Positions 1 to 8,358 of a stretch of 64,000 bases of DNA are shown here, in pieces. The position numbers and the translations under genes are program-made. Source of the stretch: Chitinophagaceae bacterium (GTDB lineage Bacteria; Bacteroidota; Bacteroidia; Chitinophagales; Chitinophagaceae); the NCBI GenBank assembly GCA_016710935.1, contig JADJTY010000003.1, forward strand, positions 806,001 through 870,000, in the 5' to 3' direction. Each line of letters begins with the position of its first letter. Positions within the stretch are counted from its first letter, which is position 1. The notes under the pieces are model-generated. The model was not told the DNA's origin and did no database searches. It was given only the letters and a program-made list of their open reading frames with translations.

Positions 1-1
1 A

Positions 2-1678
2 TCAACTGTATTGGTAAATTATACGCCGGGTGCTCCAGTGGTTACTCCTAACCCGGTTGTCATGTGTTTGGGAGATGTTCCGGTAAAGCTGAAGAGTTTA
101 TCAACAGGAACTCCGGCTATATGGAGCCCGGCTCTTGGATTGTTCTCTAATGCAGCTGGTACCATTGCTTATGTTGCCGGTACCGCTGTAGATTCAGTAT
201 GGGCGCAGCCAACAACTATTGGTGCAAATACTTATACTGCAACAGTGCAGAGTTTAGGTATTCCACCAACTTCCATTCAAACAACATTTACCAACAATAA
301 CCAGTTTGCATTGGTTACTTCTAACTTTAAAAATAACAATGCTTTCCCGGTAACTATTACTGGTATTGAAAGTATAGCATCAACAAGTGGTGCAAGTACT
401 GCAACATTATACTATAAGACCAGTGCTATAAATGGTTTACCTGGTGTTATTACCGCGGCAAATGGCTGGATTGTGGCTGGAACCGGTACATACACAGCAA
501 TAGCTAATACAACTACAACGGTACCGCAACCTATGCTTTCGGGATTAAGTCTTACAATTCCTGGAGGTGCTACTTATGGTATTGCTTTTGAATCTAGATT
601 AACTGCAGGCGCAGGTAATCTCAGGTACAGTACAGTTGCAGCAGGTACTTACACTAATTCTCAAAGTGGTTGTGACCTGATTTCAGGAACAAATGTTAGC
701 TATGCCGGTGATTTTGCACCTACTGCTCCAACATTTACACCAAGAGCCTTTATAGGTAGAGTACTATTTGGTGCAAATAATGCGCCTTGTATTTCTGCAC
801 CAAGAACAGTTGTTGTAACGGTTAACCAGCCAACAACCCTGAATGCACAGTTGCCAGCTAACCAAACCATCTGTACCGATAAGGTAGCAACCTTTACGGT
901 AGCTGTTACGGCAGGTACAGGTCCTCACAGCTATCAGTGGCAGGTAAGCACCAATGGTGGTGGTACCTGGGCCAATGTTAACAATGGTGGCGTTTACAGC
1001 GGAGCTACTGCAGCTACGCTGACCATTACTGCACCTCCGGTAACTATGAACGGATACCAGTATCGTGCAATTGTGAATGGTGCTGCACCATGTGCTGCAC
1101 AAACTTCAAGAGCAGCTACATTAACGGTTAATCCATTACCAGCGTTCTCGATCAGTGCTAATCCTACCAGCCTGTTACCAGGTATGCAAACAACCATAGC
1201 TGCTTCAGTTATTGTACCTCCTGCTACACCATTTGTGTATAGCTGGATACGTAATGGCGTGGTACTCAGCAGCCCTGCATTGGGTGTGGTGAGTGGTTTA
1301 GGAACAGCTAACCTGAGAGTGGATGTGGATGGTATGGGTGATTACCAACTGAGAGTTACTGATGCGAACGGATGTACGAACATTTCCAATACCGTAACCA
1401 TCAAAGATTCTGCAAGCGGTAAGTGCTTCATCTATCCAAACCCAACCAGTGGTAAGTTCCAGGTTAGGTATTACAGTGTTGCAAACAACGTGTTGCCAAG
1501 ATTCTTAACAATTTATGATTCTAAAGGCGACCGCGTTTTGTCACAGAACTACACGATCGGAAGACCATACGACAGAATGGATGTTGATATGCGTGGATTT
1601 GGAAAAGGACTCTACTGGGTTGAAATCGGTGACCTGAACGGTAACCGTTTAACCATGTGCAGAGTAGTGATACAATAA
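2..1678 (+). CDS. T9SS-sorted surface protein, 3' part
   Basis: The reading frame is open at the left window edge, so this is the C-terminal part (about 558 residues) of a larger exported protein; no true start is visible. The visible part is Thr/Ser/Asn-rich and beta-rich, with Ig-like or PKD-like segments ending in strands such as RTVVVTVN and RAATLTVN. The last 85 or so residues form a type IX secretion sorting domain of type A: a YPNPTSGKF motif, then IYDSKGDRVL, and a final GLYWVEI...VVIQ strand. Proteins of this class cross the outer membrane by T9SS and are attached or released after cleavage of the domain. Cargo function cannot be told from this part. A strong terminator follows. Confidence 0.85.
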   Translation, partial: STVLVNYTPGAPVVTPNPVVMCLGDVPVKLKSLSTGTPAIWSPALGLFSNAAGTIAYVAGTAVDSVWAQPTTIGANTYTATVQSLGIPPTSIQTTFTNNNQFALVTSNFKNNNAFPVTITGIESIASTSGASTATLYYKTSAINGLPGVITAANGWIVAGTGTYTAIANTTTTVPQPMLSGLSLTIPGGATYGIAFESRLTAGAGNLRYSTVAAGTYTNSQSGCDLISGTNVSYAGDFAPTAPTFTPRAFIGRVLFGANNAPCISAPRTVVVTVNQPTTLNAQLPANQTICTDKVATFTVAVTAGTGPHSYQWQVSTNGGGTWANVNNGGVYSGATAATLTITAPPVTMNGYQYRAIVNGAAPCAAQTSRAATLTVNPLPAFSISANPTSLLPGMQTTIAASVIVPPATPFVYSWIRNGVVLSSPALGVVSGLGTANLRVDVDGMGDYQLRVTDANGCTNISNTVTIKDSASGKCFIYPNPTSGKFQVRYYSVANNVLPRFLTIYDSKGDRVLSQNYTIGRPYDRMDVDMRGFGKGLYWVEIGDLNGNRLTMCRVVIQ

Positions 1679-1702
1679 AAACAGTGATCTGTTTATAATA
1701 CA

Positions 1703-1730
1703 AGAGCCCCCCGAAATTTCGGGGGGCTCT
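1703..1730. terminator. Rho-independent terminator, perfect palindrome
   Basis: A 14-bp perfect stem (AGAGCCCCCCGAAA and its complement) with no extra loop is followed by five T residues. It ends the T9SS protein gene. The palindrome is symmetric, so it may also act on the opposite strand, where the mutase gene ends at 1799. Confidence 0.85.
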
Positions 1731-1798
1731 TTTTATTAGTAATTTAACAGTAATGAATAATCGAAAAAATAAGCGCAGGCATTTCTTCAGAACTCGGC

Positions 1799-3352
1799 TT
1801 ATTTATACTCTCCAAAAATTTTTCTCAGCTCGTCAGCAATTTCACCCAGTGTGCAATAATTCTCAACAGCTGCCAATACAGCAGGCATCAGGTTTTCGCC
1901 GCTGATGGCTTTTTCGTTCAGCAGTTTTAATGATGCGGCAACTTTATCCTGGTCTCTTTTTAATTTAAACGCTTTCAGTTTTTCAACCTGCTGGGTTTGT
2001 ACCTGCTCATCTATTTTAAAACCAGGTATCTTATTTTTTTCGGTGGTCTGAAATTTATTTACACCTACAATGATTTTTTCTCCGTTCTCAATCTGCCGCT
2101 GGTATTCATAAGCGCTCTTTGCAATTTCATCCTGAATAAAACCCTGCTCAATGGCGGCAACACTGCCACCCATCGCATCTATCTTTTCTATCAGTTTCCA
2201 GGCAGCGGCTTCCACTTCATTGGTTAGCGATTCTATAAAATAACTGCCGGCCAATGGATCTACGGTATCTGCAGCACCGCTTTCAAATGCAACGATCTGT
2301 TGCGTACGCAATGCAATGGCTGCGGCTGCTTCGGTAGGCAGGCTCAATGCTTCATCATAACCATTGGTATGCAATGATTGTGTGCCGCCTAAAACAGCCG
2401 ACAATGTTTGCAGGGTAACCCTGCTGATATTATTATAAGGTTGCTGAGCGGTTAACGTACTGCCGCCTGTTTGTGTATGAAAACGAAGCATCATCGCCTT
2501 CGGGTCGGTGGCACCCAGTTCTTTCATCATGCCTGCCCACATGCGCCGGGCAGCCCTGAACTTGGCCACTTCTTCAAACAAATTATTGTGGGCATTAAAA
2601 AAGAAGGAGAGGCGTTTGCCAAAAACATTGATGTCTAACCCTTTTTGCAAAGCTGCCTGTACATAAGCTTTACCATTACTTAGCGTAAAAGCAATTTCCT
2701 GCACGGCTGTACTTCCAGCCTCACGGATATGGTAACCCGAAATGGAAATGGTATTCCATTTCGGAACTTCTGCAGCACACCATTCAAAAATATCGGTAAT
2801 GATACGCATGGAAGCCTTGGGCGGATAGATATACGTACCCCTGGCAGCGTATTCTTTTAAAATATCATTTTGTATGGTGCCCGATATTTTTTTAAGATCG
2901 GCCCCCTGTTTTTTAGCAAGCGCTATATAAAAAGCCAGTAAAATAAATCCGCTGGCATTGATGGTCATACTGCTGGTAATTTCATCGAGTTTAATGCCTT
3001 TGAATAAAATTTCCATATCCTCCAGGCTGTCAATAGCCACACCCACTTTACCCACTTCGCCATCGGCCAGTGCATGGTCACTATCGTAACCAATTTGTGT
3101 GGGCAGATCAAAAGCCACGCTTAAACCATTTACACCCTGGCTCAATAAATAATGGTAGCGTTGGTTGCTTTCTTCCGCAGTTGAAAAACCGGCATACTGC
3201 CGCATGGTCCACATTTTGCCACGGTACATATCAGGTTGTACGCCGCGTGTAAAGGGGAATTCGCCCGGCAGTCCGGGATTGTTTACGGGCTGGTTATACA
3301 GTTCTTTAATTTCAATGCCGGAGTCGGTAAATATTTTTTTATCGGTAGCCAT
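1799..3352 (-). CDS. methylmalonyl-CoA mutase, catalytic (large) subunit without B12 domain
   Basis: Adenosylcobalamin-dependent isomerisation of methylmalonyl-CoA and succinyl-CoA, as in propionate metabolism. The 517-residue protein is the TIM-barrel (MM_CoA_mutase) domain only; there is no C-terminal B12-binding domain, so a separate B12 subunit must be encoded elsewhere. The residues that set substrate type in this superfamily are visible: Tyr53 in TMRQYAGFS (methylmalonyl mutase Tyr89 position, Phe in isobutyryl-CoA mutase) and Arg183 in SMRIITDIF (Arg207 position, Gln in isobutyryl-CoA mutase). His208 in SGYHIREAG matches the active-site His. This supports true methylmalonyl-CoA specificity. 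The start lies 2 nt after the stop of the upstream membrane-protein gene, so the two are co-transcribed. Confidence 0.92.
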   Translation of the reverse strand: MATDKKIFTDSGIEIKELYNQPVNNPGLPGEFPFTRGVQPDMYRGKMWTMRQYAGFSTAEESNQRYHYLLSQGVNGLSVAFDLPTQIGYDSDHALADGEVGKVGVAIDSLEDMEILFKGIKLDEITSSMTINASGFILLAFYIALAKKQGADLKKISGTIQNDILKEYAARGTYIYPPKASMRIITDIFEWCAAEVPKWNTISISGYHIREAGSTAVQEIAFTLSNGKAYVQAALQKGLDINVFGKRLSFFFNAHNNLFEEVAKFRAARRMWAGMMKELGATDPKAMMLRFHTQTGGSTLTAQQPYNNISRVTLQTLSAVLGGTQSLHTNGYDEALSLPTEAAAAIALRTQQIVAFESGAADTVDPLAGSYFIESLTNEVEAAAWKLIEKIDAMGGSVAAIEQGFIQDEIAKSAYEYQRQIENGEKIIVGVNKFQTTEKNKIPGFKIDEQVQTQQVEKLKAFKLKRDQDKVAASLKLLNEKAISGENLMPAVLAAVENYCTLGEIADELRKIFGEYK

Positions 3353-3354
3353 AA

Positions 3355-3873
3355 TTATAATATTCTCTTTGCTTCAAACTGCAGGGCGCTTAAAACGGTT
3401 TTGCCTAATTCAGCATCGGTGCTGGCAACATATTCCAGTATGCGTTTGCTCAGTTCAATACCATTGGCATCAGAGGGAAGGGTAGCAGCAAGCTGGTTAA
3501 TAATAAAACTATTCTGATCTTTTAAATTACCAATTGCTTCCCACATTTTTGGCGAAACATAAATTTGCTGACTCACATTATACTCATATTCTGTACGCAA
3601 GGCTTCCAGTAAGCTCAGCTGCAGGTCAACCACGGTTAAACCTGCTGCAGAAGTACGTGCAATAAGATTTTTTAATGAACTCCTTTCGGCATACAATGTA
3701 AAACGCTCCAGTGCCTGCAGTTTTAGTTTAATTACTTCGTTGTTGATACCTAATCGTTCTTTAATCTCATCCTTCATGCCCTTAAATTCGGCAAGCAGCC
3801 AGGCAATGGAAATAAAAAACATAAAAATGGCTCCAAAAATAATATTCTGAACAGTTCCTTCTGATAAATTCAT
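3355..3873 (-). CDS. membrane-anchored hypothetical protein upstream of the mutase
   Basis: I do not recognise a characterised family. From the ATG at 3873 the protein has 172 residues. One N-terminal membrane segment (about residues 8-26, IIFGAIFMFFISIAWLLAEF) is followed by a mostly alpha-helical soluble region of about 145 residues with no catalytic motif I can name. I prefer this start to one 14 codons upstream because the preceding residues (MRPQSLNFALNKRS) look like untranslated leader and would precede the membrane segment. It is the first gene of an operon with the methylmalonyl-CoA mutase subunit (2-nt gap), which hints at, but does not prove, a shared role. Confidence 0.75.
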   Translation of the reverse strand: MNLSEGTVQNIIFGAIFMFFISIAWLLAEFKGMKDEIKERLGINNEVIKLKLQALERFTLYAERSSLKNLIARTSAAGLTVVDLQLSLLEALRTEYEYNVSQQIYVSPKMWEAIGNLKDQNSFIINQLAATLPSDANGIELSKRILEYVASTDAELGKTVLSALQFEAKRIL

Positions 3874-3904
3874 AGATCGTTTATTTAGGGCAAAATTAAG
3901 GGAT

Positions 3905-4075
3905 TGTGGCCTCACCCAAACCCTGTTCCTTTGCAGGAACTCCTTCAGGAGAGGGCTTTAGAGCCTCCGGATAAATACTTCTTTTATTGTTCAAAGGCAG
4001 ATCATAGGTTTTGTTCCCGCAGAATAAATCTGTACAAATCGGTTCAATCCGTGCCATCCGTGTTCTATCTTTTGC
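3905..4075. repeat. intergenic repeat relics
   Basis: The spacer between the divergent genes holds small hairpin motifs (TTCCT-TTGC-AGGAA at about 3926, CTCC-TTCA-GGAG right after) in a context reading CCTCACCCAAACCCT...GGAGAGGGC. Further on is a degenerate stretch of the type AATCTGT..AATCCGTGCC..CCGTG, resembling the palindromic element at 54451-54577. I read these as eroded dispersed intergenic repeats. The boundaries are approximate. Confidence 0.35.
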
Positions 4076-4108
4076 CGTATTTCGTAAAAGTAGCTTACCA
4101 ATTTTATT

Positions 4109-4116
4109 TAATTTTG
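4109..4116 (+). promoter_or_regulatory. -7 box (TAATTTTG) of the iscA-like gene
   Basis: TAATTTTG matches the Bacteroidota primary-sigma -7 consensus TAnnTTTG and lies 15 nt before the ATG at 4132. No convincing -33 TTTG is seen at the usual distance, so this is a moderate call. Confidence 0.45.
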
Positions 4117-4131
4117 TACAAAGATTCAGAT

Positions 4132-4476
4132 ATGGAAACAACTACAGCAATACCCGTTACTTTAACTGCATCGGCAAAAGAAGAAATAAAAAGGCTGATG
4201 CTGGAAGAAGGCTTTGATAACACACAGGCTTTACGCATTGGTGTAAAGGGTGGGGGCTGCAGTGGTATGACCTATGTGTTAGGCTTTGATGCCAAAACCG
4301 AAAAGGACGAAAATTATGAGATGGATGGCATACCGGTAATTATGGAAAAAAGTCATGGTATTTACCTGATGGGTATGGAAGTTGACTGGCAGGGCGGACT
4401 GAACAGCCGGGGATTTACTTTTAATAATCCCAATGCAAGTAAGACCTGCGGGTGCGGGACTAGTTTTGCGGTGTAA
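4132..4476 (+). CDS. A-type iron-sulfur carrier, IscA/ErpA/HesB family
   Basis: A 114-residue Fe-S cluster carrier that hands clusters to apo-proteins in the cytoplasm. The three invariant cysteines are present: Cys43 in GGGCSGM and Cys106 and Cys108 in the C-terminal CGCG motif. The length is normal for the family. I start at the ATG 15 nt after a TAnnTTTG box; an in-frame upstream extension is open but unlike any family member. There are no isc or suf neighbours, so whether it is IscA, SufA or ErpA cannot be decided here. It converges on the next minus-strand gene with an 8-nt gap. Confidence 0.9.
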   Translation: METTTAIPVTLTASAKEEIKRLMLEEGFDNTQALRIGVKGGGCSGMTYVLGFDAKTEKDENYEMDGIPVIMEKSHGIYLMGMEVDWQGGLNSRGFTFNNPNASKTCGCGTSFAV

Positions 4477-4484
4477 GCAGTAAT

Positions 4485-5144
4485 TTACTTTCGCCACCAG
4501 TCATCATTTCTATCTTCATCCTTATCATCCATACCATAATTGTGTGGATTTCCATTTTCGTCATCATAATCAGCATCTAAATGGTAAGGATAATATTTCA
4601 TCCAATGAGCTCCATGCTTTTTTTTGAGATGACTTACCTCTATTTCTAATGCTCTTACCCTTTCTTCTTGTGGGGTAAGTTCTTCATCAATAAAGTTTGA
4701 AAATAAATCAGCATAAAAAGCGCATTGGCAATATTGTCCAAGGCTGCATGTATTATGTAAAGTACCTTCCCGGCACATAGAGAAAAAACCGGGGTGCCAT
4801 TGTTTAATTTTTGCCTGCTGGTTAAAATTATGGCGGATAGTTTCATACTGAACATTTTCCGGCACCTGTATTTGTAATACAAAAGCCCAGTTGTATATAT
4901 CCAGCATTGTTTTTAGCGATTGCAGCAGTTGGTTTATTTGCCTGTCGTTTAGCATAGCTGCCGGCGGAAGCATTTCCGATGTAATGCCAGTCCATTCCTG
5001 CAGATTACGTACAGGCGCTGTTATATCTTCTTCTTCATCAGAAATAAAGTCGCCTAACGCTACTTCCTTTTCAATAAAAGGCATGCTTACATTTGCGGCA
5101 GCGTAGTCAATATCTGAAAGTAGTTGTTCAATGTATTTTTGCAT
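4485..5144 (-). CDS. hypothetical protein with central cysteine cluster and acidic tail
   Basis: I do not recognise this 219-residue protein. It has no signal peptide or membrane segment. Visible features are an acidic patch near residues 30-40 (DEEEDI), a cysteine cluster CREGTLHNTCSLGQYCQC around residues 122-140 with spacing C-x8-C-x5-C-x-C that could bind a metal or Fe-S cluster, a short coiled-coil-like segment (RVRALEIEVSHLKKKH), and a very Asp/Asn/Tyr-rich C-terminus. It converges with the A-type Fe-S carrier gene. That proximity and the four cysteines make a link to Fe-S chemistry imaginable, but this is only inference. Confidence 0.7.
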   Translation of the reverse strand: MQKYIEQLLSDIDYAAANVSMPFIEKEVALGDFISDEEEDITAPVRNLQEWTGITSEMLPPAAMLNDRQINQLLQSLKTMLDIYNWAFVLQIQVPENVQYETIRHNFNQQAKIKQWHPGFFSMCREGTLHNTCSLGQYCQCAFYADLFSNFIDEELTPQEERVRALEIEVSHLKKKHGAHWMKYYPYHLDADYDDENGNPHNYGMDDKDEDRNDDWWRK

Positions 5145-5221
5145 GGCAGTAAATATTTTACTCCTTTGTTAAAGTTAATAAATCATTTCATGCTTACAGT
5201 TTCAGAACTAAACAATAAAAA

Positions 5222-5246
5222 AAGAGCCCCGTAAAACGGGGCTCTT
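5222..5246 (-). terminator. Rho-independent terminator of secDF
   Basis: An 11-bp stem (AAGAGCCCCGT/ACGGGGCTCTT) with an AAA loop lies 21 nt beyond the secDF stop. The A-rich flank at 5215-5221 gives a U-tract on the minus-strand transcript. Confidence 0.8.
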
Positions 5247-5267
5247 ACTCTATAACTCAAATAAAAA

Positions 5268-8231
5268 TTATACTGTTTTCTTTTTCTCTTTCACCACTTC
5301 TGCAGCAGCGCCCAATGGCTTGTCTTTTGCAAACTCAACCAATATTGGAGCACCCACAAAAATAGAAGAGTAGGTACCGGTAATAACACCCACCAGCATG
5401 GCAAAGGCAAAACCACGTGTAACCTCACCACCAAAGATGAAGAGGATCAGGATGGTTAAGAATACCGTTAAAGAGGTCATGATGGTACGGCTAAGTGTAT
5501 CATTAATGGCCCGGTTGATGATGGTGGTTTTGGTAGCGCCTTTCATATCGCGGCTGTACTCACGTATACGGTCAAATACAATTACCGTATCATTCATACT
5601 AAAACCAATAACGGTTAATATGGCTGCAATAAAGTGTTGATCGATCTCAAGCGGGAAAGGCACAATATCTTTAAAGAATGAGAACACGGCAAGCGTAATA
5701 AATACGTCATGCAGTAAGGTAACGATCGTACCTGCTGAGTATCTCCAGTCGCGGAAACGGATGAAGATGTACAGGAAGATGATCAACATGGCAAAAATGG
5801 TCGCTTTTACAGCCCCACGTTTCAGATCATCCGATATACTGGGCTGTACGGCTGAATAGGCCTGCAGATTATTTTTAGTGAACTGCTCGAAAGTAATACC
5901 GGCAGGTAACACTTTTTTAAGTCCTTCAAATAACCTGGCTTTTACAGCGCTGTCGGCTCTTTCATCATCTTTCAGGTAAGCAGTTGTAATATTCAGGTGG
6001 CGGTTATCGCCCACAGTCTTAATAGTTACATTATCACCATCAAAAGCTGTTTTTGCCTTAAGGTCGTCACGTATTTCGTCGTTCTTAACTACCCTGTCAA
6101 ACTGCACCGTGTAACTGCGGCCTCCTTTAAACTCTACACCCAGGTGAAAGCCGTTGAAGAAAGACAAGATACCTGCTATAAATACAATAGAAGAAACGAT
6201 GTAAGCATATTTCCTCAGCTCAATAAACTTATAGCTGGCGTGTTTGAATATTTTTTTAGAAATACCGGTGAAATAATTAAAGTGACGGTTCTTGTTGGTC
6301 CATACTTCGGTAATTAAACGGGATACCAAAATACCGCAGAACAACGATAACAAAATACCGATGATCTGTGTTGTGGCAAAACCAAGTACCGGGCCCAAAC
6401 CAAAGTAGAATAATATGAATGCGGTAAGCAAAGAAGTTACGTGGGCATCAATTACCGGTGCCAGCGAACGTTTGTAACCATCGTTCACAGCCAGCGGGTA
6501 AGATTTACCTTTTGTAAGTTCTTCTTTAATACGCTCAAATATAATTACGTTGGTATCTACCGCAAGGCCAATGGTTAATACTAGGCCTGCAATACCGGCA
6601 GCGGTTAATGTAAACTGCAGTGAAATTAAAACCCCGATGGTAAACAGCAGGTTGAAAATTAAAGCGATATTAGCAACCCAGCCACCGTTGTTATAATAAA
6701 CCAACATTAAAATAAATATTACCAAAAAGGCTATGCCGAAAGACATCATACCACCTTTTACAGACTCTGCTCCAAGTGTAGGGCCCACCACCTGCTGCGC
6801 AACGATCTTGGCAGGAGCATCCAGTTTACCTGATTGTAAAAGATCGGCAAGATCCTGTGCCTGCTGAACGGTGAAACTGCCCGATATTTCAGAGCTTCCT
6901 CCTTCAATAGGTCCGTTTACATTTGGGGCTGAATAAACAATATCATCTAATGCAATAGCAATAGGACGGTTAACGTTTTTTGCAGTAAGCCTGGCCCAGG
7001 TTTTTGAACCTGTGGCGGTCATCTCCATTTTAATGGAAGCTTTTCCTTTATCATCATAAGCCTGGAAAGCTGTTCTCACGCCTTCACCCTCAAGCGGCGC
7101 TTTATCGCTGCCTGGCATGGTTTTAACGGCATATAACTGGAAGAACCTTTGTGTTCCTTTTGCAGCTTTCTCTTCAATGCCCAATAAGAATTTAGCATCT
7201 GCGGGTAAAGCATTTTTTACAACCGGGTTATTCAGGTACTGATAAAAGAGACTGGTATCCTGCATGGCAACACTACCAATATTAGCAGAAAAGAACTGTT
7301 TGCCGGTAGCCTGGTCTGTTTGCGGATTTTGTGGATTTATTACCTTAAAGAATGGATTCACATTCTCTGTCAGTTTAGTTGAATCAATCTTACCGGTACT
7401 GTCGGGTAAAACACCGTTTAGATAGTTCTGCAAGCCTTCATCAGCCAGTTTTAAAGAGTTGGCCAGTTCATCAATACGGTACACTTCCCAAAACTGTAAG
7501 TGTGCAGATGCCTGTAATTGCTTACGCACACGCTCAACATCAGTAATGCCGGCCAGTTCCACGTTGATGATACCTTTATTTTCGTCGTAATTGATATTGG
7601 GTTGTGCAACACCAAACTTATCAATACGGCGAACCAGTACCTTGTAAGTTTCTTTAATGGCGCCTGCAGCAGTTTTTTTAAGTTTTGTTATTACAGCAGC
7701 ATCACTGTCATTTGGCTTTACTTCTTTTTCTGCACCAGCAAAAACCGAAGCTAATTTACCTGCACCATTTTGTTTGATGAAAGCATCGGTAAATAAAGTG
7801 ATGAAATCAGCATCGCTGTTCACTTTATTGGCAGTAGCTGTTTGTATGGCATTAAGCAGAATGGGATTAGTTGAGTTATTGCTTAAAGACTTTAAGAGGT
7901 CTGTAAGACTTACATCCATCGTAACGCTGATACCACCCTGCAGATCAAGTCCGAGGTTTAATTCGTTAGCCTTGCACTCTTTGTAGGTAGTTCCAAAAAT
8001 GGGGTAAATCTTTTGTTCTGCTGTACTGTCAAGAATCTTTCTTTTCCTTAACTCTATTTCAGTTTCCAGTTCATCACCTTTTAAAGCAGGAAATGCTTTC
8101 TTTACAATTTTTGTTGCTTTTGCAGTAACCGAGTTTTCATAATTACGCACTACCCACGTATAGGATAATTCCCAAAGAGATAATATTGTAAGTGCAATTG
8201 TAAAAAACCAGACTAAACCTTTTAGTTTCAT
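5268..8231 (-). CDS. secDF: protein translocase subunit SecDF (fused)
   Basis: Inner-membrane RND-type motor that uses the proton gradient to help pull preproteins through SecYEG. The 987-residue protein is a SecD-SecF fusion, usual in this phylum. After TM1 (about 5-25) the SecD hallmark NLGLDLQGGISVTMDV is at residues 91-106, followed by a large periplasmic P1 region enlarged compared with E. coli SecD. Next comes the first membrane bundle with GLAVDTNVIIFERI, then the SecF half from about residue 660 with LGVEFKGG (about 696) and the second bundle with GFSMNDTVIVFDRI. The gene is monocistronic, with a -7 box at 8279-8286 and a terminator downstream. Confidence 0.97.
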   Translation of the reverse strand: MKLKGLVWFFTIALTILSLWELSYTWVVRNYENSVTAKATKIVKKAFPALKGDELETEIELRKRKILDSTAEQKIYPIFGTTYKECKANELNLGLDLQGGISVTMDVSLTDLLKSLSNNSTNPILLNAIQTATANKVNSDADFITLFTDAFIKQNGAGKLASVFAGAEKEVKPNDSDAAVITKLKKTAAGAIKETYKVLVRRIDKFGVAQPNINYDENKGIINVELAGITDVERVRKQLQASAHLQFWEVYRIDELANSLKLADEGLQNYLNGVLPDSTGKIDSTKLTENVNPFFKVINPQNPQTDQATGKQFFSANIGSVAMQDTSLFYQYLNNPVVKNALPADAKFLLGIEEKAAKGTQRFFQLYAVKTMPGSDKAPLEGEGVRTAFQAYDDKGKASIKMEMTATGSKTWARLTAKNVNRPIAIALDDIVYSAPNVNGPIEGGSSEISGSFTVQQAQDLADLLQSGKLDAPAKIVAQQVVGPTLGAESVKGGMMSFGIAFLVIFILMLVYYNNGGWVANIALIFNLLFTIGVLISLQFTLTAAGIAGLVLTIGLAVDTNVIIFERIKEELTKGKSYPLAVNDGYKRSLAPVIDAHVTSLLTAFILFYFGLGPVLGFATTQIIGILLSLFCGILVSRLITEVWTNKNRHFNYFTGISKKIFKHASYKFIELRKYAYIVSSIVFIAGILSFFNGFHLGVEFKGGRSYTVQFDRVVKNDEIRDDLKAKTAFDGDNVTIKTVGDNRHLNITTAYLKDDERADSAVKARLFEGLKKVLPAGITFEQFTKNNLQAYSAVQPSISDDLKRGAVKATIFAMLIIFLYIFIRFRDWRYSAGTIVTLLHDVFITLAVFSFFKDIVPFPLEIDQHFIAAILTVIGFSMNDTVIVFDRIREYSRDMKGATKTTIINRAINDTLSRTIMTSLTVFLTILILFIFGGEVTRGFAFAMLVGVITGTYSSIFVGAPILVEFAKDKPLGAAAEVVKEKKKTV

Positions 8232-8278
8232 AATAATAGTCGTTTTAGTAGCTTCTTTGTTGATTTTTTAGAAGTGTG

Positions 8279-8286
8279 CAAAGATA
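8279..8286 (-). promoter_or_regulatory. -7 box (TATCTTTG) of secDF
   Basis: On the minus strand the sequence reads TATCTTTG, a match to TAnnTTTG, 47 nt before the secDF ATG. There is no clear TTTG at -33. Confidence 0.45.
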
Positions 8287-8358
8287 GGGAAAAACCTGTT
8301 CAGATTTTTGGGAGGATAATTTTAGAATTTTATTCAATTTGCAGGGTAAACCTGTTAT

